From Halotalea alkalilenta (GTDB lineage Bacteria; Pseudomonadota; Gammaproteobacteria; Pseudomonadales; Halomonadaceae), in NCBI RefSeq assembly GCF_001648175.1, contig NZ_CP015243.1:4154001-4218000 (forward strand): DNA of 64,000 nt, given 5' to 3'. This document shows, in pieces, positions 18,784-31,455 of this stretch (positions are counted from its first letter, which is position 1; each line of letters opens with the position of its first letter). A model generated the notes under the pieces. The model saw only the letters and a program-made list of their open reading frames with translations. It had not been told where the DNA came from and ran no database searches. Position numbers and translations under genes: made by a program.

Positions 18784-20592
18784 TCAGCGATTGGGGTCGG
18801 CGATGAAGGCGCGCCAACCACCATAGGCGGTGATGTCTCGGGCACTGGGCAGCGCAGCACCTTCGCAGATGAATCCCTTGACCCAGCGACCGTCTTCGAG
18901 CTCGAGGTTGCCGATGCCGAGAGGCGCGGGAATTTCGGCGACGAACTCGCCGAAGCGCGCGGTGGGTACGTCCCACAGTTCGACGATGATCGCGCAGCCC
19001 TCCTCCCCATCCGCGCAGCGTGCAAGCCCAGGCTTCGGCGGCACGGTGCCGGCCAGGGCGTAGAGGCGATAGCGTGGGGCGGTCAGGGTCTGCTCGACCA
19101 GCCGTGCATCTCGGGTGATCAGCTGGAAGTTGAGCGGCATGCCGGTGAGATGGGCACCGACCACTGCGACGCGTACGCAGCCGGCAGCCTGCTCGACCTT
19201 TGCAACGCCCGGTGCAGGGCGCCCGGTGGCCCCCAGCGGTGCGGCCAGCGCCTGCTGCCAGCGGCGGGCGAAATGGGTCAGCGCGCGGTCGTGCCAGGCC
19301 GGGGCGATCAGGGTGATGCCGGCGGGCAAGCCATCGCTGCGAAAGTCCGCGGGCAGGGCCAGGGCGCTGAGGTCGGCCAGGTTGGTGAAGTTGGTATAGG
19401 TGCCGAACTGGGCGTTGTAGGCCACCGGCTGCTCGGCCATTTCGGCGATGGTGCGAATGGTAGGTGAAGTCGGTACCACCAAAGCGTCGAGGTCGTTGAG
19501 GACCTGCCCGATCGTGCGGCTCAGTTCGGCGCGACGATACTCGGCCTTGAACACATCCAGAGCGCTGTAAGTGAAGCCCTCCTGGACGATGCCACGCACG
19601 GTCGGTTCGATCGCGTCGCTGTCGGTCTCGAGCAGCGCTTCTACGGCGGCGGTGCGCTCGGCCACCCAGGGCCCCTGGTAAAGCTCTGCGGCAAGCTTGG
19701 CGAAGGGGGCATAGTCGATCTCGACCAGCTCGGCGCCGAGTGCCTCGAGACGCGAAATCGCCGCCGCGAACGCCGCTTCGGCCTGGGTATCGCCGAAGAA
19801 CTCCAGCTTGTCGGGAATCCCGAGCCTGGGCGCGATCGGCAGCGCCACCGGGGCAGTGCCGGGGTGGCGCCTCGAGTAGGGGTCCTGCGGATCGTAGCCA
19901 CCGGCGATCTCGGCCACGGTCTCGGCATCCTCGGCCGTGAGCGCGAATATTGAAATGCAATCGAGGGTACGGCAGGCGGGCACCAGCCCACGGTTGGAGA
20001 ACCAGCCGCGGGTCGGCTTTAGCCCGACGATATTGTTGAACCCAGCAGGCACCCGGCCAGAGCCTGCGGTGTCGGTGCCAAGTGAGAACGGCACCAGTCC
20101 GCGAGCGACTACGCTGGCAGAACCGGCGCTGGAACCACCGCTGACGTAGCGTGGATCGAAGGCATTGGTCACCGCGCCGTAGGGAGAGCGGGTTCCGACC
20201 AGGCCGGTGGCGAACTGATCGAGGTTGGTCTTACCGATTGCGATCGCCCCCTGCGCCTGGAGCCGCGCAATCACCTCGGCGTCCTCGCTTGGAGCGTAGG
20301 CGAACTCGGGGCAGGCGGCGGTGGTATCGAAGCCAGCCACATCGATATTGTCCTTCACCGCGAACGGCACACCGAACAGCGAAAGCTGCTCTCCGGCCGC
20401 ACGGCGCGCTTCGAGCGCTTGCCAGCGGGCGCTCAACCCATCGGTCGATAGCCTGGAGATCCAAGCGGTGTCATCGTCTTCGAGGCTCGCGAGCAGCGCT
20501 TCGAGACGCTCGAGCCCCCGTCCATCGAGTTGCCGCTCGCGCCATTCGCCGAGCGTCCAGCCGCGAAAGTCATCCATTCGGTCATCTGCCAT
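18784..20592 (-). CDS. atzF: allophanate hydrolase
   Basis: A 602-residue amidase-signature enzyme that converts allophanate to ammonia and CO2, completing urea breakdown after urea carboxylase. The Ser-cisSer-Lys machinery is visible: Lys in FAVKDNIDVAGF, the glycine-serine loop GGSSAGSASVVARG and the nucleophile Ser in GTDTAGSGRVPAG. The remaining 150 or so residues (from about VAVVGAHLTGMPLN) are the C-terminal domain that in AtzF-type enzymes handles the second hydrolysis step. The start at 20592 lies about 25 bp from a sigma-54-like promoter, giving a short leader. The name atzF is used by family; duf1 or dur1 would be equivalent. Confidence 0.92.
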   Translation of the reverse strand: MADDRMDDFRGWTLGEWRERQLDGRGLERLEALLASLEDDDTAWISRLSTDGLSARWQALEARRAAGEQLSLFGVPFAVKDNIDVAGFDTTAACPEFAYAPSEDAEVIARLQAQGAIAIGKTNLDQFATGLVGTRSPYGAVTNAFDPRYVSGGSSAGSASVVARGLVPFSLGTDTAGSGRVPAGFNNIVGLKPTRGWFSNRGLVPACRTLDCISIFALTAEDAETVAEIAGGYDPQDPYSRRHPGTAPVALPIAPRLGIPDKLEFFGDTQAEAAFAAAISRLEALGAELVEIDYAPFAKLAAELYQGPWVAERTAAVEALLETDSDAIEPTVRGIVQEGFTYSALDVFKAEYRRAELSRTIGQVLNDLDALVVPTSPTIRTIAEMAEQPVAYNAQFGTYTNFTNLADLSALALPADFRSDGLPAGITLIAPAWHDRALTHFARRWQQALAAPLGATGRPAPGVAKVEQAAGCVRVAVVGAHLTGMPLNFQLITRDARLVEQTLTAPRYRLYALAGTVPPKPGLARCADGEEGCAIIVELWDVPTARFGEFVAEIPAPLGIGNLELEDGRWVKGFICEGAALPSARDITAYGGWRAFIADPNR

Positions 20593-20616
20593 GCAATCTG
20601 GTATCCCAGTTTGAAT

Positions 20617-20632
20617 AGCAGGAAGCGTGCCA
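20617..20632 (-). promoter_or_regulatory. sigma-54 (-24/-12) promoter of the urea operon
   Basis: Read on the minus strand the site is TGGCACGCTTCCTGCT. Against the consensus TGGCACG-N4-TTGC(A/T) it has the invariant GG and GC at the right spacing and differs at a single informative base. It lies directly upstream of the allophanate hydrolase start, with the predicted transcription start near 20605. Sigma-54 with NtrC drives nitrogen-limitation genes in gammaproteobacteria, which matches urea catabolism. No convincing NtrC site was identified. Confidence 0.7.
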
Positions 20633-21016
20633 GTTCTTTCGCAGCGTCAGAGTGGCGGAGGTGAAGCAGCAGGTGGAGCAGAAGAGGCAGCGGAGGATGG
20701 AACAGGAATGGAGCGAGGCTACTGACCAGGCGAACATCCGCGCAAAGCCCGATACCACCCTGCCTTCGGGCGAGAAATCCGCCGGTGGCGAACGCGCGGC
20801 CGCTCGCCTGAGGGGCGCACGGATGGCGCTCAATTGAGCATCGGTTTCTTACTGCGTCGAGCTCGGGAAGAGCCTATGGCGACGCGCCATCCTGCGCAGA
20901 ATCGGTGCACGGCCGCCGGGCCCTGCTCCATGGACGCGCAGCCAGGATGACGGGGTGCCATCCTGGCTGCGGAATCCGGCCCGGCTTCGGCGCGCGCTCT
21001 TTTTCGAAAGGGGGTG
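20633..21016. other. intergenic region upstream of the urea operon
   Basis: About 380 bp hold no convincing gene. Visible structures are a perfect 12-bp palindrome GCTCAATTGAGC at 20828-20839, roughly 220 bp upstream of the sigma-54 site at the distance expected for an activator, and a strong hairpin with 13-bp arms (CGCAGCCAGGATG at 20937-20949, partner 20959-20971, 9-nt loop). The hairpin lies just past the stop of the PheC-like gene on the same strand and may stabilise or end its message, though no T run follows. Confidence 0.5.
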
Positions 21017-21778
21017 CTAATCGATCAGCATATGCCTGTGGCGCAGCGCATCCAATTCACCGGTCAGCTCCATGTTCTCCAGGAGGAAGTCGACGGTATC
21101 CTGCAGGCGCTCGGCATCCGCGGCCATCAGGTAAGCGAGCTGGCTGCGTGTGAAAGGCTCGTTGGCCAAGGGGGCGGCCAAGCGGTCATCGCTATTGGCA
21201 TAGAAAATCGCCTCCGGGCTGTCGGTGATCATCACATCGACCTTCTTGGCCGCGACGGCTGGCGGGATATCCAGGTTGTTCTCGATCGACACGACCTCGG
21301 CTCGATGGATGCTGTCCCTCACGAATGCCTCATTGGTCCCACCTGGGTTGACCCCGATTCTGACATCAGCCTGGTCGATGTCTTCCAGCGAGGTGAAACG
21401 CTCGGCATTGTCGGCATGCACCAGAGGGGTCTTGCCATAGGTCAGGTAGGGAATGGAAAAGCGAGCCTCGAGCTGTCGGGCGATGGTGCGACTGATCCCC
21501 CCCATGCCGATATCGAAATTATCAGCCTTGAGGTCACCCATGAGCGTCGGCCAACTGGTTTCAACGAACTCGAGCTTCAATCCCATCTTGTCGGCCACGA
21601 GTTCGGCCATCTCGATATCGAAACCCTGGTACTCCCCCTCATCCAGATAGGTGAAAGGCTTGTAGTCTCCCGTAGTGCCGACTCGAAGAGTGCCACTATC
21701 GAGTATGGCGTCGAGATCACGTGCCATTACGCCAAGGCTGGAGGTCAATAACAGGGTTAGCAGAGCGAGTCGCAGCAT
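21017..21778 (-). CDS. periplasmic cyclohexadienyl/arogenate dehydratase-like protein (PheC family) or related amino acid binding protein
   Basis: A 253-residue exported protein with signal peptide MLRLALLTLLLTSSLGVMA. It has the type II periplasmic binding fold and resembles Pseudomonas PheC: LDAILDSGTLRVGTTGDYKPFTY at the start (split over residues 22-44), TSWPTLMGDLKADNFDIGMGG, FSIPYL.YGKTP and GVNPGGTNEAFVRD. The Lys in YGKTP and the Glu in ITDSPEA fall where PheC has the Lys and Glu I recall as catalytic. PheC makes phenylpyruvate or phenylalanine in the periplasm. A plain amino acid binding protein remains possible because no permease or ATPase is adjacent. Confidence 0.65.
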   Translation of the reverse strand: MLRLALLTLLLTSSLGVMARDLDAILDSGTLRVGTTGDYKPFTYLDEGEYQGFDIEMAELVADKMGLKLEFVETSWPTLMGDLKADNFDIGMGGISRTIARQLEARFSIPYLTYGKTPLVHADNAERFTSLEDIDQADVRIGVNPGGTNEAFVRDSIHRAEVVSIENNLDIPPAVAAKKVDVMITDSPEAIFYANSDDRLAAPLANEPFTRSQLAYLMAADAERLQDTVDFLLENMELTGELDALRHRHMLID

Positions 21779-21813
21779 CGGAGAAATCCTTCGCTTTATT
21801 GTGATTTCGGCTG

Positions 21814-21826
21814 CGCTGATTCAGCG
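21814..21826. promoter_or_regulatory. 13-bp palindrome upstream of the PheC-like gene
   Basis: The sequence CGCTGATTCAGCG is a perfect inverted repeat around a central T, about 36 bp before the start codon of the PheC-like gene. Its position fits an operator. No regulator can be assigned. Confidence 0.3.
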
Positions 21827-21936
21827 TGTGATGGCTGCTCAGCGCTCGCCAGTATTCAACCCCTCGGCAGCGGCGTCAACGCTGCCATCATGTACTTTCC
21901 ACGCCGTTTTCCGCCGCCGGGCGCCCCAAAAGGGAA

Positions 21937-21964
21937 AACCCCCGCACCAATCGGTGCGGGGGTT
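21937..21964 (-). terminator. rho-independent terminator of the rRNA operon
   Basis: On the minus strand a 12-bp perfect stem (arms AACCCCCGCACC and GGTGCGGGGGTT, 4-nt loop) is followed by a TTTT-rich tract. It lies about 12 bp beyond the 5S gene and is the natural end of the rRNA transcript. Confidence 0.9.
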
Positions 21965-21976
21965 CTCGGGATGAAT

Positions 21977-22094
21977 GCTTGACGATGACCTACTCTCACA
22001 TGGGGAGACCCCACACTACCATCGGCGCTGAGCGGTTTCACTGCTGAGTTCGGCATGGGGTCAGGTGGGACCCGCTCGCTATGGTCGTCAAGCA
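21977..22094 (-). rRNA. rrf: 5S ribosomal RNA
   Basis: The minus strand reads as a typical gammaproteobacterial 5S rRNA of about 118 nt. Terminal strands GCTTGACGACC and its partner near 21980 form helix I, and the conserved inner segments CCATGCCGAACTCAG and GGTAGTGTGGGG are present. It follows the 23S gene and precedes a strong terminator. End positions are accurate to a few bases. Confidence 0.93.
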
Positions 22095-22216
22095 TATTCT
22101 GGCGCAAAGCCTGCCCATCAAGGCAAACTTCACTGATTCGTGGATCATGCTGGCCGAGATCGTCTCGTCGTATCCGTTGCTTCGTCTTTCGATGACCTGA
22201 CCACTTGGGGTTATAT

Positions 22217-25209
<2,993 letters not shown>

Positions 25210-25369
25210 ATATAACCCGAAGGGGTCTGGTCACCGATCAACGAAAACAATTTCGCCGGATACGCTTGAGACGTATCTCTCTGCCCGCCTTGCGGCCGGC
25301 AGGCCAGCGTTCACGACACGAGGTCTCCACCCCGGTGTTCGCGCTGGACTTGGTCAGCATGATCCACAT

Positions 25370-25381
25370 TGTTAAAGAGCG
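25370..25381 (-). promoter_or_regulatory. boxA antitermination site before 23S
   Basis: Read on the minus strand the site is CGCTCTTTAACA, matching the rRNA boxA TGCTCTTTAACA. It lies in the spacer between tRNA-Ala and 23S, where Nus factors are expected to load for antitermination. The rest of the roughly 290-bp spacer (25210-25502) holds only pairing sequences that flank the 23S ends. Confidence 0.8.
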
Positions 25382-25502
25382 TACTGTCGCGAAGACAGTC
25401 GGAAACCCACGTCTTCCTCTTGATCCGGAGGACATTGGTTTGCGACTGGCATCGGTATTTTCTTCGTTGGCCTGGACAGCGACCTCGATTCAAACGAATC
25501 GA

Positions 25503-25578
25503 TGGTGGAGCCTAGCGGGATCGAACCGCTGACCTCCTGCGTGCAAAGCAGGCGCTCTCCCAGCTGAGCTAAGGCCCC
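25503..25578 (-). tRNA. tRNA-Ala (anticodon TGC)
   Basis: The 76-nt minus-strand sequence GGGGCCTTAGCTCAGCTGGG... folds into a full cloverleaf with anticodon TGC in loop CTTTGCACG, T-loop GGTTCGATCCC and an encoded CCA. It is the second spacer tRNA of the rRNA operon. Confidence 0.96.
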
Positions 25579-25615
25579 GTTGTCGTCACCGCTCTCACAG
25601 ATCCAACCAGGAGAA

Positions 25616-25692
<77 letters not shown>

Positions 25693-25719
25693 AGCTTCGG
25701 GCACTCAGAGCTTACCTTC

Positions 25720-25798
25720 GGCATACTTCGAACTGCCGACCTCACCCTGCTTTCCACAAGGTCAGGGGATGCGCTCCAACCAACCGAGCTACAGACCC
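25720..25798 (-). pseudogene. degenerate second tRNA-Ile copy in the 16S-23S spacer
   Basis: The minus strand from 25798 starts GGGTCTGTAGCTCGGTTGGT, nearly identical to the 5' half of the intact tRNA-Ile 105 bp away, and later repeats GGGTGAGGTCGGCAGTTCGAA. The anticodon loop is enlarged from 7 to about 19 nt and has lost a readable GAT context. The 3' T-stem strand and acceptor strand (TATGCCGAAGG) no longer pair. It cannot fold as a working tRNA and is best read as the relic of a tandem duplication. Confidence 0.8.
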
Positions 25799-25888
25799 AA
25801 GCCGGGGCCGTAGACCCTTAGTACTTCGCTCTTGCTTTCGATCAGGCAATTTGGTGTGGGTACTCGGCTCAACCACGGCGCTGTCGTT

Positions 25889-27428
<1,540 letters not shown>

Positions 27429-27608
27429 AAATCTTGCTGCCCCCCACCTTCGAAAAAGCGGACGGCTTAGCCTGGCTCGACAGAGCTGTTACATCGACAA
27501 ACGATGGATCGCTTGCCTTTGTGGTCGCTGCCTCGATGCCTGACTGGATACATCAGTGACGTTGCCGTCTCATCGAGCCGAGCGCCCACACAAATTGCCT
27601 GATCGACT

Positions 27609-27620
27609 TGTTAAAGAGCG
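27609..27620 (-). promoter_or_regulatory. boxA antitermination site in rRNA leader
   Basis: The minus strand reads CGCTCTTTAACA, identical to the second boxA in front of 23S and close to the E. coli rRNA boxA. It lies about 180 nt before 16S, the usual place for Nus-dependent antitermination. Confidence 0.8.
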
Positions 27621-27832
27621 TCTCGTCGCGGGCTGAACCTGGCTTCGAAGAAGCGTGCCCTGCGTCGAGTGGATGAGCATTCTACTCAGAAACGCTTTGG
27701 TGTCAACCACTTCCTTGAGGAAGCGTCGTTCGGAACCAGCCAACCACCCGCTCCCGAACCAACCTGAAACACCAAAACAATCAATGACTTGCTCTTCCCG
27801 CTGCGGGTTAACCCCGGTCAGCGAGGGCGTAC

Positions 27833-27859
27833 TTTATAGACCCCCTCGCCACTTGGCAA
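27833..27859 (-). promoter_or_regulatory. candidate rRNA operon promoter
   Basis: On the minus strand TTGCCA (27854-27859) and TATAAA (27833-27838) are separated by 15 bp and followed by a G+C-rich stretch, as in stringently controlled rRNA promoters. The inverted repeat GCGAGGG...CCCTCGC overlaps the -10 box. The 15-bp spacer is shorter than ideal, so the call is tentative. Confidence 0.55.
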
Positions 27860-27915
27860 GTCCTTTCCGCAGGTTTTTGACCCAAAGGGGCAGTTTCATC
27901 GCGTTGAAAACAGCA

Positions 27916-27938
27916 GACGCCCCGGGATGCAGGGCGTC
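27916..27938 (-). terminator. terminator after pssA
   Basis: A 7-bp G+C-rich stem (GACGCCC and GGGCGTC, 9-nt loop) is followed on the minus strand by TGCTGTTTTC. It lies 34 bp past the pssA stop and separates pssA from the rRNA promoter. Confidence 0.7.
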
Positions 27939-27971
27939 TCGAGCGTGAAGCATCGTCGAAGATCGAAGGCG

Positions 27972-28835
27972 TTAGCGCTCTTCTTGCCTGCGAACGTTAC
28001 GCACCAGCGCCATGATCGGGCCTGAAAGGGCATAGCCGCTGAACAGTATCAGGAGTACCACGGAAGGCTGCAGGGAAATGACGACGAAAGCGAGCACGAT
28101 GGCCAACAGCGCGACGAAGGGGACCGGACTGCGGAAATCGATCTCCTTGAAGCTGTAGTAGCGAATGTTGCTGACCATCAGGATGCCCATCACCGCCACG
28201 ATCAGCGCCATCAACAGATCGAAAGCGAAGGCGTCGATTTCGAAGCTATCGAATGCCCATACGCAGCTGGCCACCATGGCCGCCGCCGAGGGGCTCGGCA
28301 GACCGATGAACCATTTCTTGTCGACGCTGCCGATCTGGACGTTGAAGCGCGCCAGACGCAGCGCGGCACCCGCGACGAAGATGAACGCACAGATCCAGCC
28401 GAACTTGCCGAGCGACTGCAGCGACCAGCTGAAGGCCACCACCGCGGGCGCGACACCAAAGGAGAGCATATCGGAAAGGCTGTCGTACTCGGCCCCGAAG
28501 GCGCTTTGGGTATTGGTCATCCGCGCCACCCGGCCATCGAACCCATCGAGCACCATGGAGACGAAGATCGCGATCGCTGCGGTGGAGAAATCATTGTTGA
28601 GCGCGGAAACGACAGCGAAGAACCCGGCGAACAGTGCCGAAGTGGTGAACAAGTTGGGCAGCAGATAGATCCCCTTGCGGCGCACCGTCTTGCCATCCTG
28701 CACGACCTCCTCGACGACTTCGGTATCCTCGCGGAAATCACGAAAAGGATCGCTCGGCTTGCAGCGATTCGGCGCATCCTCTGCCTGCGCTTCCGGCCTG
28801 GATGCATCAGTACGCTCATTGGGGTCATGCGACAT
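27972..28835 (-). CDS. pssA: CDP-diacylglycerol-serine O-phosphatidyltransferase
   Basis: A 287-residue integral membrane enzyme that makes phosphatidylserine, precursor of phosphatidylethanolamine. The CDP-alcohol phosphatidyltransferase signature D-G-x2-A-R-x8-G-x3-D-x3-D is visible as DGFDGRVARMTN...GAEYDSLSD around residues 98-123. Several transmembrane segments flank it, starting at LFTTSALFAGFFAVVSAL. The first 50 residues are hydrophilic and acidic, and PNLFT before the first helix is family-typical. This is the membrane, Bacillus-type PssA and not the peripheral E. coli enzyme. It stands alone, with its own terminator. Confidence 0.93.
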   Translation of the reverse strand: MSHDPNERTDASRPEAQAEDAPNRCKPSDPFRDFREDTEVVEEVVQDGKTVRRKGIYLLPNLFTTSALFAGFFAVVSALNNDFSTAAIAIFVSMVLDGFDGRVARMTNTQSAFGAEYDSLSDMLSFGVAPAVVAFSWSLQSLGKFGWICAFIFVAGAALRLARFNVQIGSVDKKWFIGLPSPSAAAMVASCVWAFDSFEIDAFAFDLLMALIVAVMGILMVSNIRYYSFKEIDFRSPVPFVALLAIVLAFVVISLQPSVVLLILFSGYALSGPIMALVRNVRRQEER

Positions 28836-29046
28836 GAAAACTGTTCCTTAAATCACGCCCGCCTCGCTCGATGAGGAAACGGGAAACGGTTCATCACACG
28901 AGGCGATGAACCAGAGTAACCAGCATGCAGGATATCCATACCTTGATGAGACGTCACGCGTGGGTAAACGAGCCCGCCAATCCGATGGTCGCTGCCCGCC
29001 TTGGGAGATCGGATCCGGCATGACAGGGCGGCACGCCGAGCGCGGA

Positions 29047-30261
29047 TCAGCAGCGTGCGGCTCCCGCGCCGGGCCGTGGACCAAAGAATAGCGGCCGCAG
29101 CCGAACACCCACCGCGTTGCCGAAGAAAGCAGCGATCAACCACACCCAGCCGTGCAGGCTGCCGGAGGCGATGCCGCTGAAGTAGGCGCCGATGTTGCAA
29201 CCATAGGCGAGACGCGCCCCATAGCCGAGCAGCAGCCCGCCAACCACCGCGGCGACCAGCGAGCGCACGGGAATCCGCAGGCTCGGCGCGAACCGCCCGG
29301 CCAGCGAAGCCGCCAGCATCGCGCCAATGATGATGCCGACATCCATCACCGTAGTGATGTCATACCAGACGCTCTGGGACAACGCTCGAGCGTTGTTGGG
29401 CATCTGCCAATAGGCCCACGCACTCGGATCGACGCCCAACCACTGCGCGCCTTTGGCCCCCCATAGCGCAAAAGCGCTGGTGATGCCCCAGGGGCGCCCG
29501 GAGAGCGCGAGGGTGATGAAGTTGAGCACCGCCAGCGCCAGCGCGCCGAACAGCAGCGGCCAGGGACCACGCAGCCAACGAGAGCCCCCATGACGAGGAG
29601 CCTCGGGCTCCTTCTCGAGCGAACCATGGCGACGCTTTTCAAGCATCACGGTAAGCAACGCGATCAGCGCGAAGAGCGCCAGGCTCGAACTGATTCCGCC
29701 GACCGGGCCTAGGGTGTCGACCAAGGTGACCGGTGCGAAATGCGGGAGCGCCGCCCACCAGTCGAAATGGATCGTCGCCAACAGCGAGCCGATGATGAAG
29801 AAGGCCAGCGTCACCAGCATCCGCGCGTTGCCACCCCCGACGGTGAACAGGGTCCCTGATGCACAGCCACCGCCAAGCTGCATGCCGATGCCGAAGATGA
29901 AAGCCCCGAAGACCACCGAGACGCCTATCGGCGCCAACAGCCCGGTGACCGGCTGGCCGAACAGAGTGCCCGAAGCGAGCGCGGGGAAGAACAAGACCAC
30001 TGCCAGCGACAGCATTGCCATCTGGGCACGCAGACCTCGACCGCGCCGTTCGGTGATGAATACCCGCCAGGCGGAAGTGAATCCGAAAGCGGCGTGATAG
30101 AGCACCAACCCGAGCGCACCGCCGACGATGAGCAGCGCCCCCTGGACCGGCCCCACCTGCTCGCCAAGCCAGAGCGCACCGACTATCAATAGCGCGACGG
30201 TTGCCACGACCAACGGCCGCAGCGGAGGACGAGTGACGGAATCAGCGATCGATGTACTCAT
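29047..30261 (-). CDS. YeeE/YedE (TsuA-like) sulfur-compound transporter
   Basis: A 404-residue, strongly hydrophobic inner-membrane protein with about ten transmembrane spans. It carries the repeated glycine-cysteine signature of the YeeE/YedE family: GMQLGGGCASGTLFTVGGG near residue 125 and RLAYGCNIGAYFSGIASGS near the C-terminus. In TsuA these cysteines line the thiosulfate path. The protein is longer than single-repeat homologues and contains both halves in one chain. No tusA-like partner gene is adjacent. Thiosulfate or a related sulfur anion is the likely substrate by family. Confidence 0.85.
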   Translation of the reverse strand: MSTSIADSVTRPPLRPLVVATVALLIVGALWLGEQVGPVQGALLIVGGALGLVLYHAAFGFTSAWRVFITERRGRGLRAQMAMLSLAVVLFFPALASGTLFGQPVTGLLAPIGVSVVFGAFIFGIGMQLGGGCASGTLFTVGGGNARMLVTLAFFIIGSLLATIHFDWWAALPHFAPVTLVDTLGPVGGISSSLALFALIALLTVMLEKRRHGSLEKEPEAPRHGGSRWLRGPWPLLFGALALAVLNFITLALSGRPWGITSAFALWGAKGAQWLGVDPSAWAYWQMPNNARALSQSVWYDITTVMDVGIIIGAMLAASLAGRFAPSLRIPVRSLVAAVVGGLLLGYGARLAYGCNIGAYFSGIASGSLHGWVWLIAAFFGNAVGVRLRPLFFGPRPGAGAARC

Positions 30262-30325
30262 GGCTCAGCGTTCCTACAAGAACTGGGTAGCTATCGGCAA
30301 AGCTTAGCGCTATCGGATGGGAATC

Positions 30326-31339
30326 TCAGACGAAGCGTCCAAGTCCCACGGCGCTGCGCAGACGATCGACGAACGGTGCCGCCTGAGCCCGGGCGCGTTC
30401 AGCACCTTTGCGCAGAAGCGCTTCGATATGCGCTGGGTCCTCGAGCAGTGCCTGATAGGTCTCGCGAGGAGCCCGCAGCTGTTCGTTAAGGGTTTCGAAC
30501 ACGATGTTCTTGGCCTCGCCCCAGCCGATGCCTTCGGCATAGCGCTGGCGCATCGCATCGCTCGCGCCGCGGTCGACGAAAGCGCTGTAGATCTGGAACA
30601 ACGTGCAGCCGTCGGGATCCTTGGGCTCCCCAGGCTCGAGCGAGTTGGTCTTGATCTTGCGCACCAGCTTCAAAAGCTGCTTTTCGGTGCTGAACAGCGC
30701 GATGGTATTGTCATAGCTTTTCGACATCTTGCGCCCGTCGAGCCCGTTGAGCACCTGCACCCGCTCGTCGACCTGCGCCTCTGGCAAGGTGAAGAAATCG
30801 CCTTTGTAGAGGTGGTTGAAACGTCCCGCGATGTCGCGCGCCATTTCGATGTGTTGGATCTGGTCACGGCCGACCGGCACCCGATTGGCGTTGAACAGCA
30901 GGATGTCGGCGGCCATCAGCACCGGATAGCTGAACAACCCCATGGTGATGCCACGATCAGGATCCGGACTACCGGAGCTCTCGTTGTCGGCGACCGCGGC
31001 CTTGTACGCATGCGCGCGGTTCATCAGCCCCTTGGCGCAAACGCAGGTCAAAAGCCAGGTCAGCTCATTGACTTCGGGCACGTCGGACTGCCGATAGAAG
31101 ATCGCATTGTCCGTGTCCAAACCGAGCGCGAGCCAGGTCGCGGCGATCTCGAGCCGCGAGCGCTGAACCCGGGCCGGATCCTGGGCCTTGATCAGCGCGT
31201 GCAGATCGGCGAGGAAGTAATAGGATTGGACGCCTGGATCCTGGCTTGCCTCGATCGCCGGGCGGATGGCGCCGACATAGTTGCCGAGATGGGGCGTGCC
31301 TGTGGTGGTGATGCCGGTGAGAACGCGGGTCTTGGTCAT
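30326..31339 (-). CDS. trpS: tryptophan-tRNA ligase
   Basis: A 337-residue class I aminoacyl-tRNA synthetase that charges tRNA-Trp. The HIGH-type motif is TTGTPHLGNYVG at residues 12-23 and the KMSKS loop is GRKMSKSYDN at residues 202-211. Length fits TrpS (E. coli 334). The start at 31339 (MTKTRVLTG) was preferred over a TTG 24 bp upstream because the first strand of the Rossmann fold begins immediately. It lies 116 bp downstream of ald on the same strand. Confidence 0.94.
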   Translation of the reverse strand: MTKTRVLTGITTTGTPHLGNYVGAIRPAIEASQDPGVQSYYFLADLHALIKAQDPARVQRSRLEIAATWLALGLDTDNAIFYRQSDVPEVNELTWLLTCVCAKGLMNRAHAYKAAVADNESSGSPDPDRGITMGLFSYPVLMAADILLFNANRVPVGRDQIQHIEMARDIAGRFNHLYKGDFFTLPEAQVDERVQVLNGLDGRKMSKSYDNTIALFSTEKQLLKLVRKIKTNSLEPGEPKDPDGCTLFQIYSAFVDRGASDAMRQRYAEGIGWGEAKNIVFETLNEQLRAPRETYQALLEDPAHIEALLRKGAERARAQAAPFVDRLRSAVGLGRFV

Positions 31340-31455
31340 TGGAGAACGCTGTCGCTTACCCAAGTCTGTACGAGTTTCGAACCGCCAGCCAAGAAGGCCG
31401 GCGGAGACTCGTGCCAGTGTACTACAGCTGTACTAAGGCGTCGGGGCTTCGCGGA

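Larger units (their letters stand above)
27429..27910 (-). other. rRNA operon leader and promoter region
   Basis: This stretch of about 480 bp between 16S and the pssA terminator has no gene. It holds the leader boxA (27609-27620), sequences complementary to the 16S 3' flank that would form the RNase III processing stalk, and a promoter at 27833-27859. A short open frame on the plus strand here is not supported by any coding signal. Confidence 0.7.

Noticed and set aside
20652..20837. Small 61-codon frame on the plus strand in the urea operon upstream region
   Set aside because: No ribosome-binding site or recognisable motif; it overlaps the likely regulatory region.
25720..25798. A third functional spacer tRNA
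   Set aside because: Acceptor and T stems do not pair and the anticodon loop is too long.
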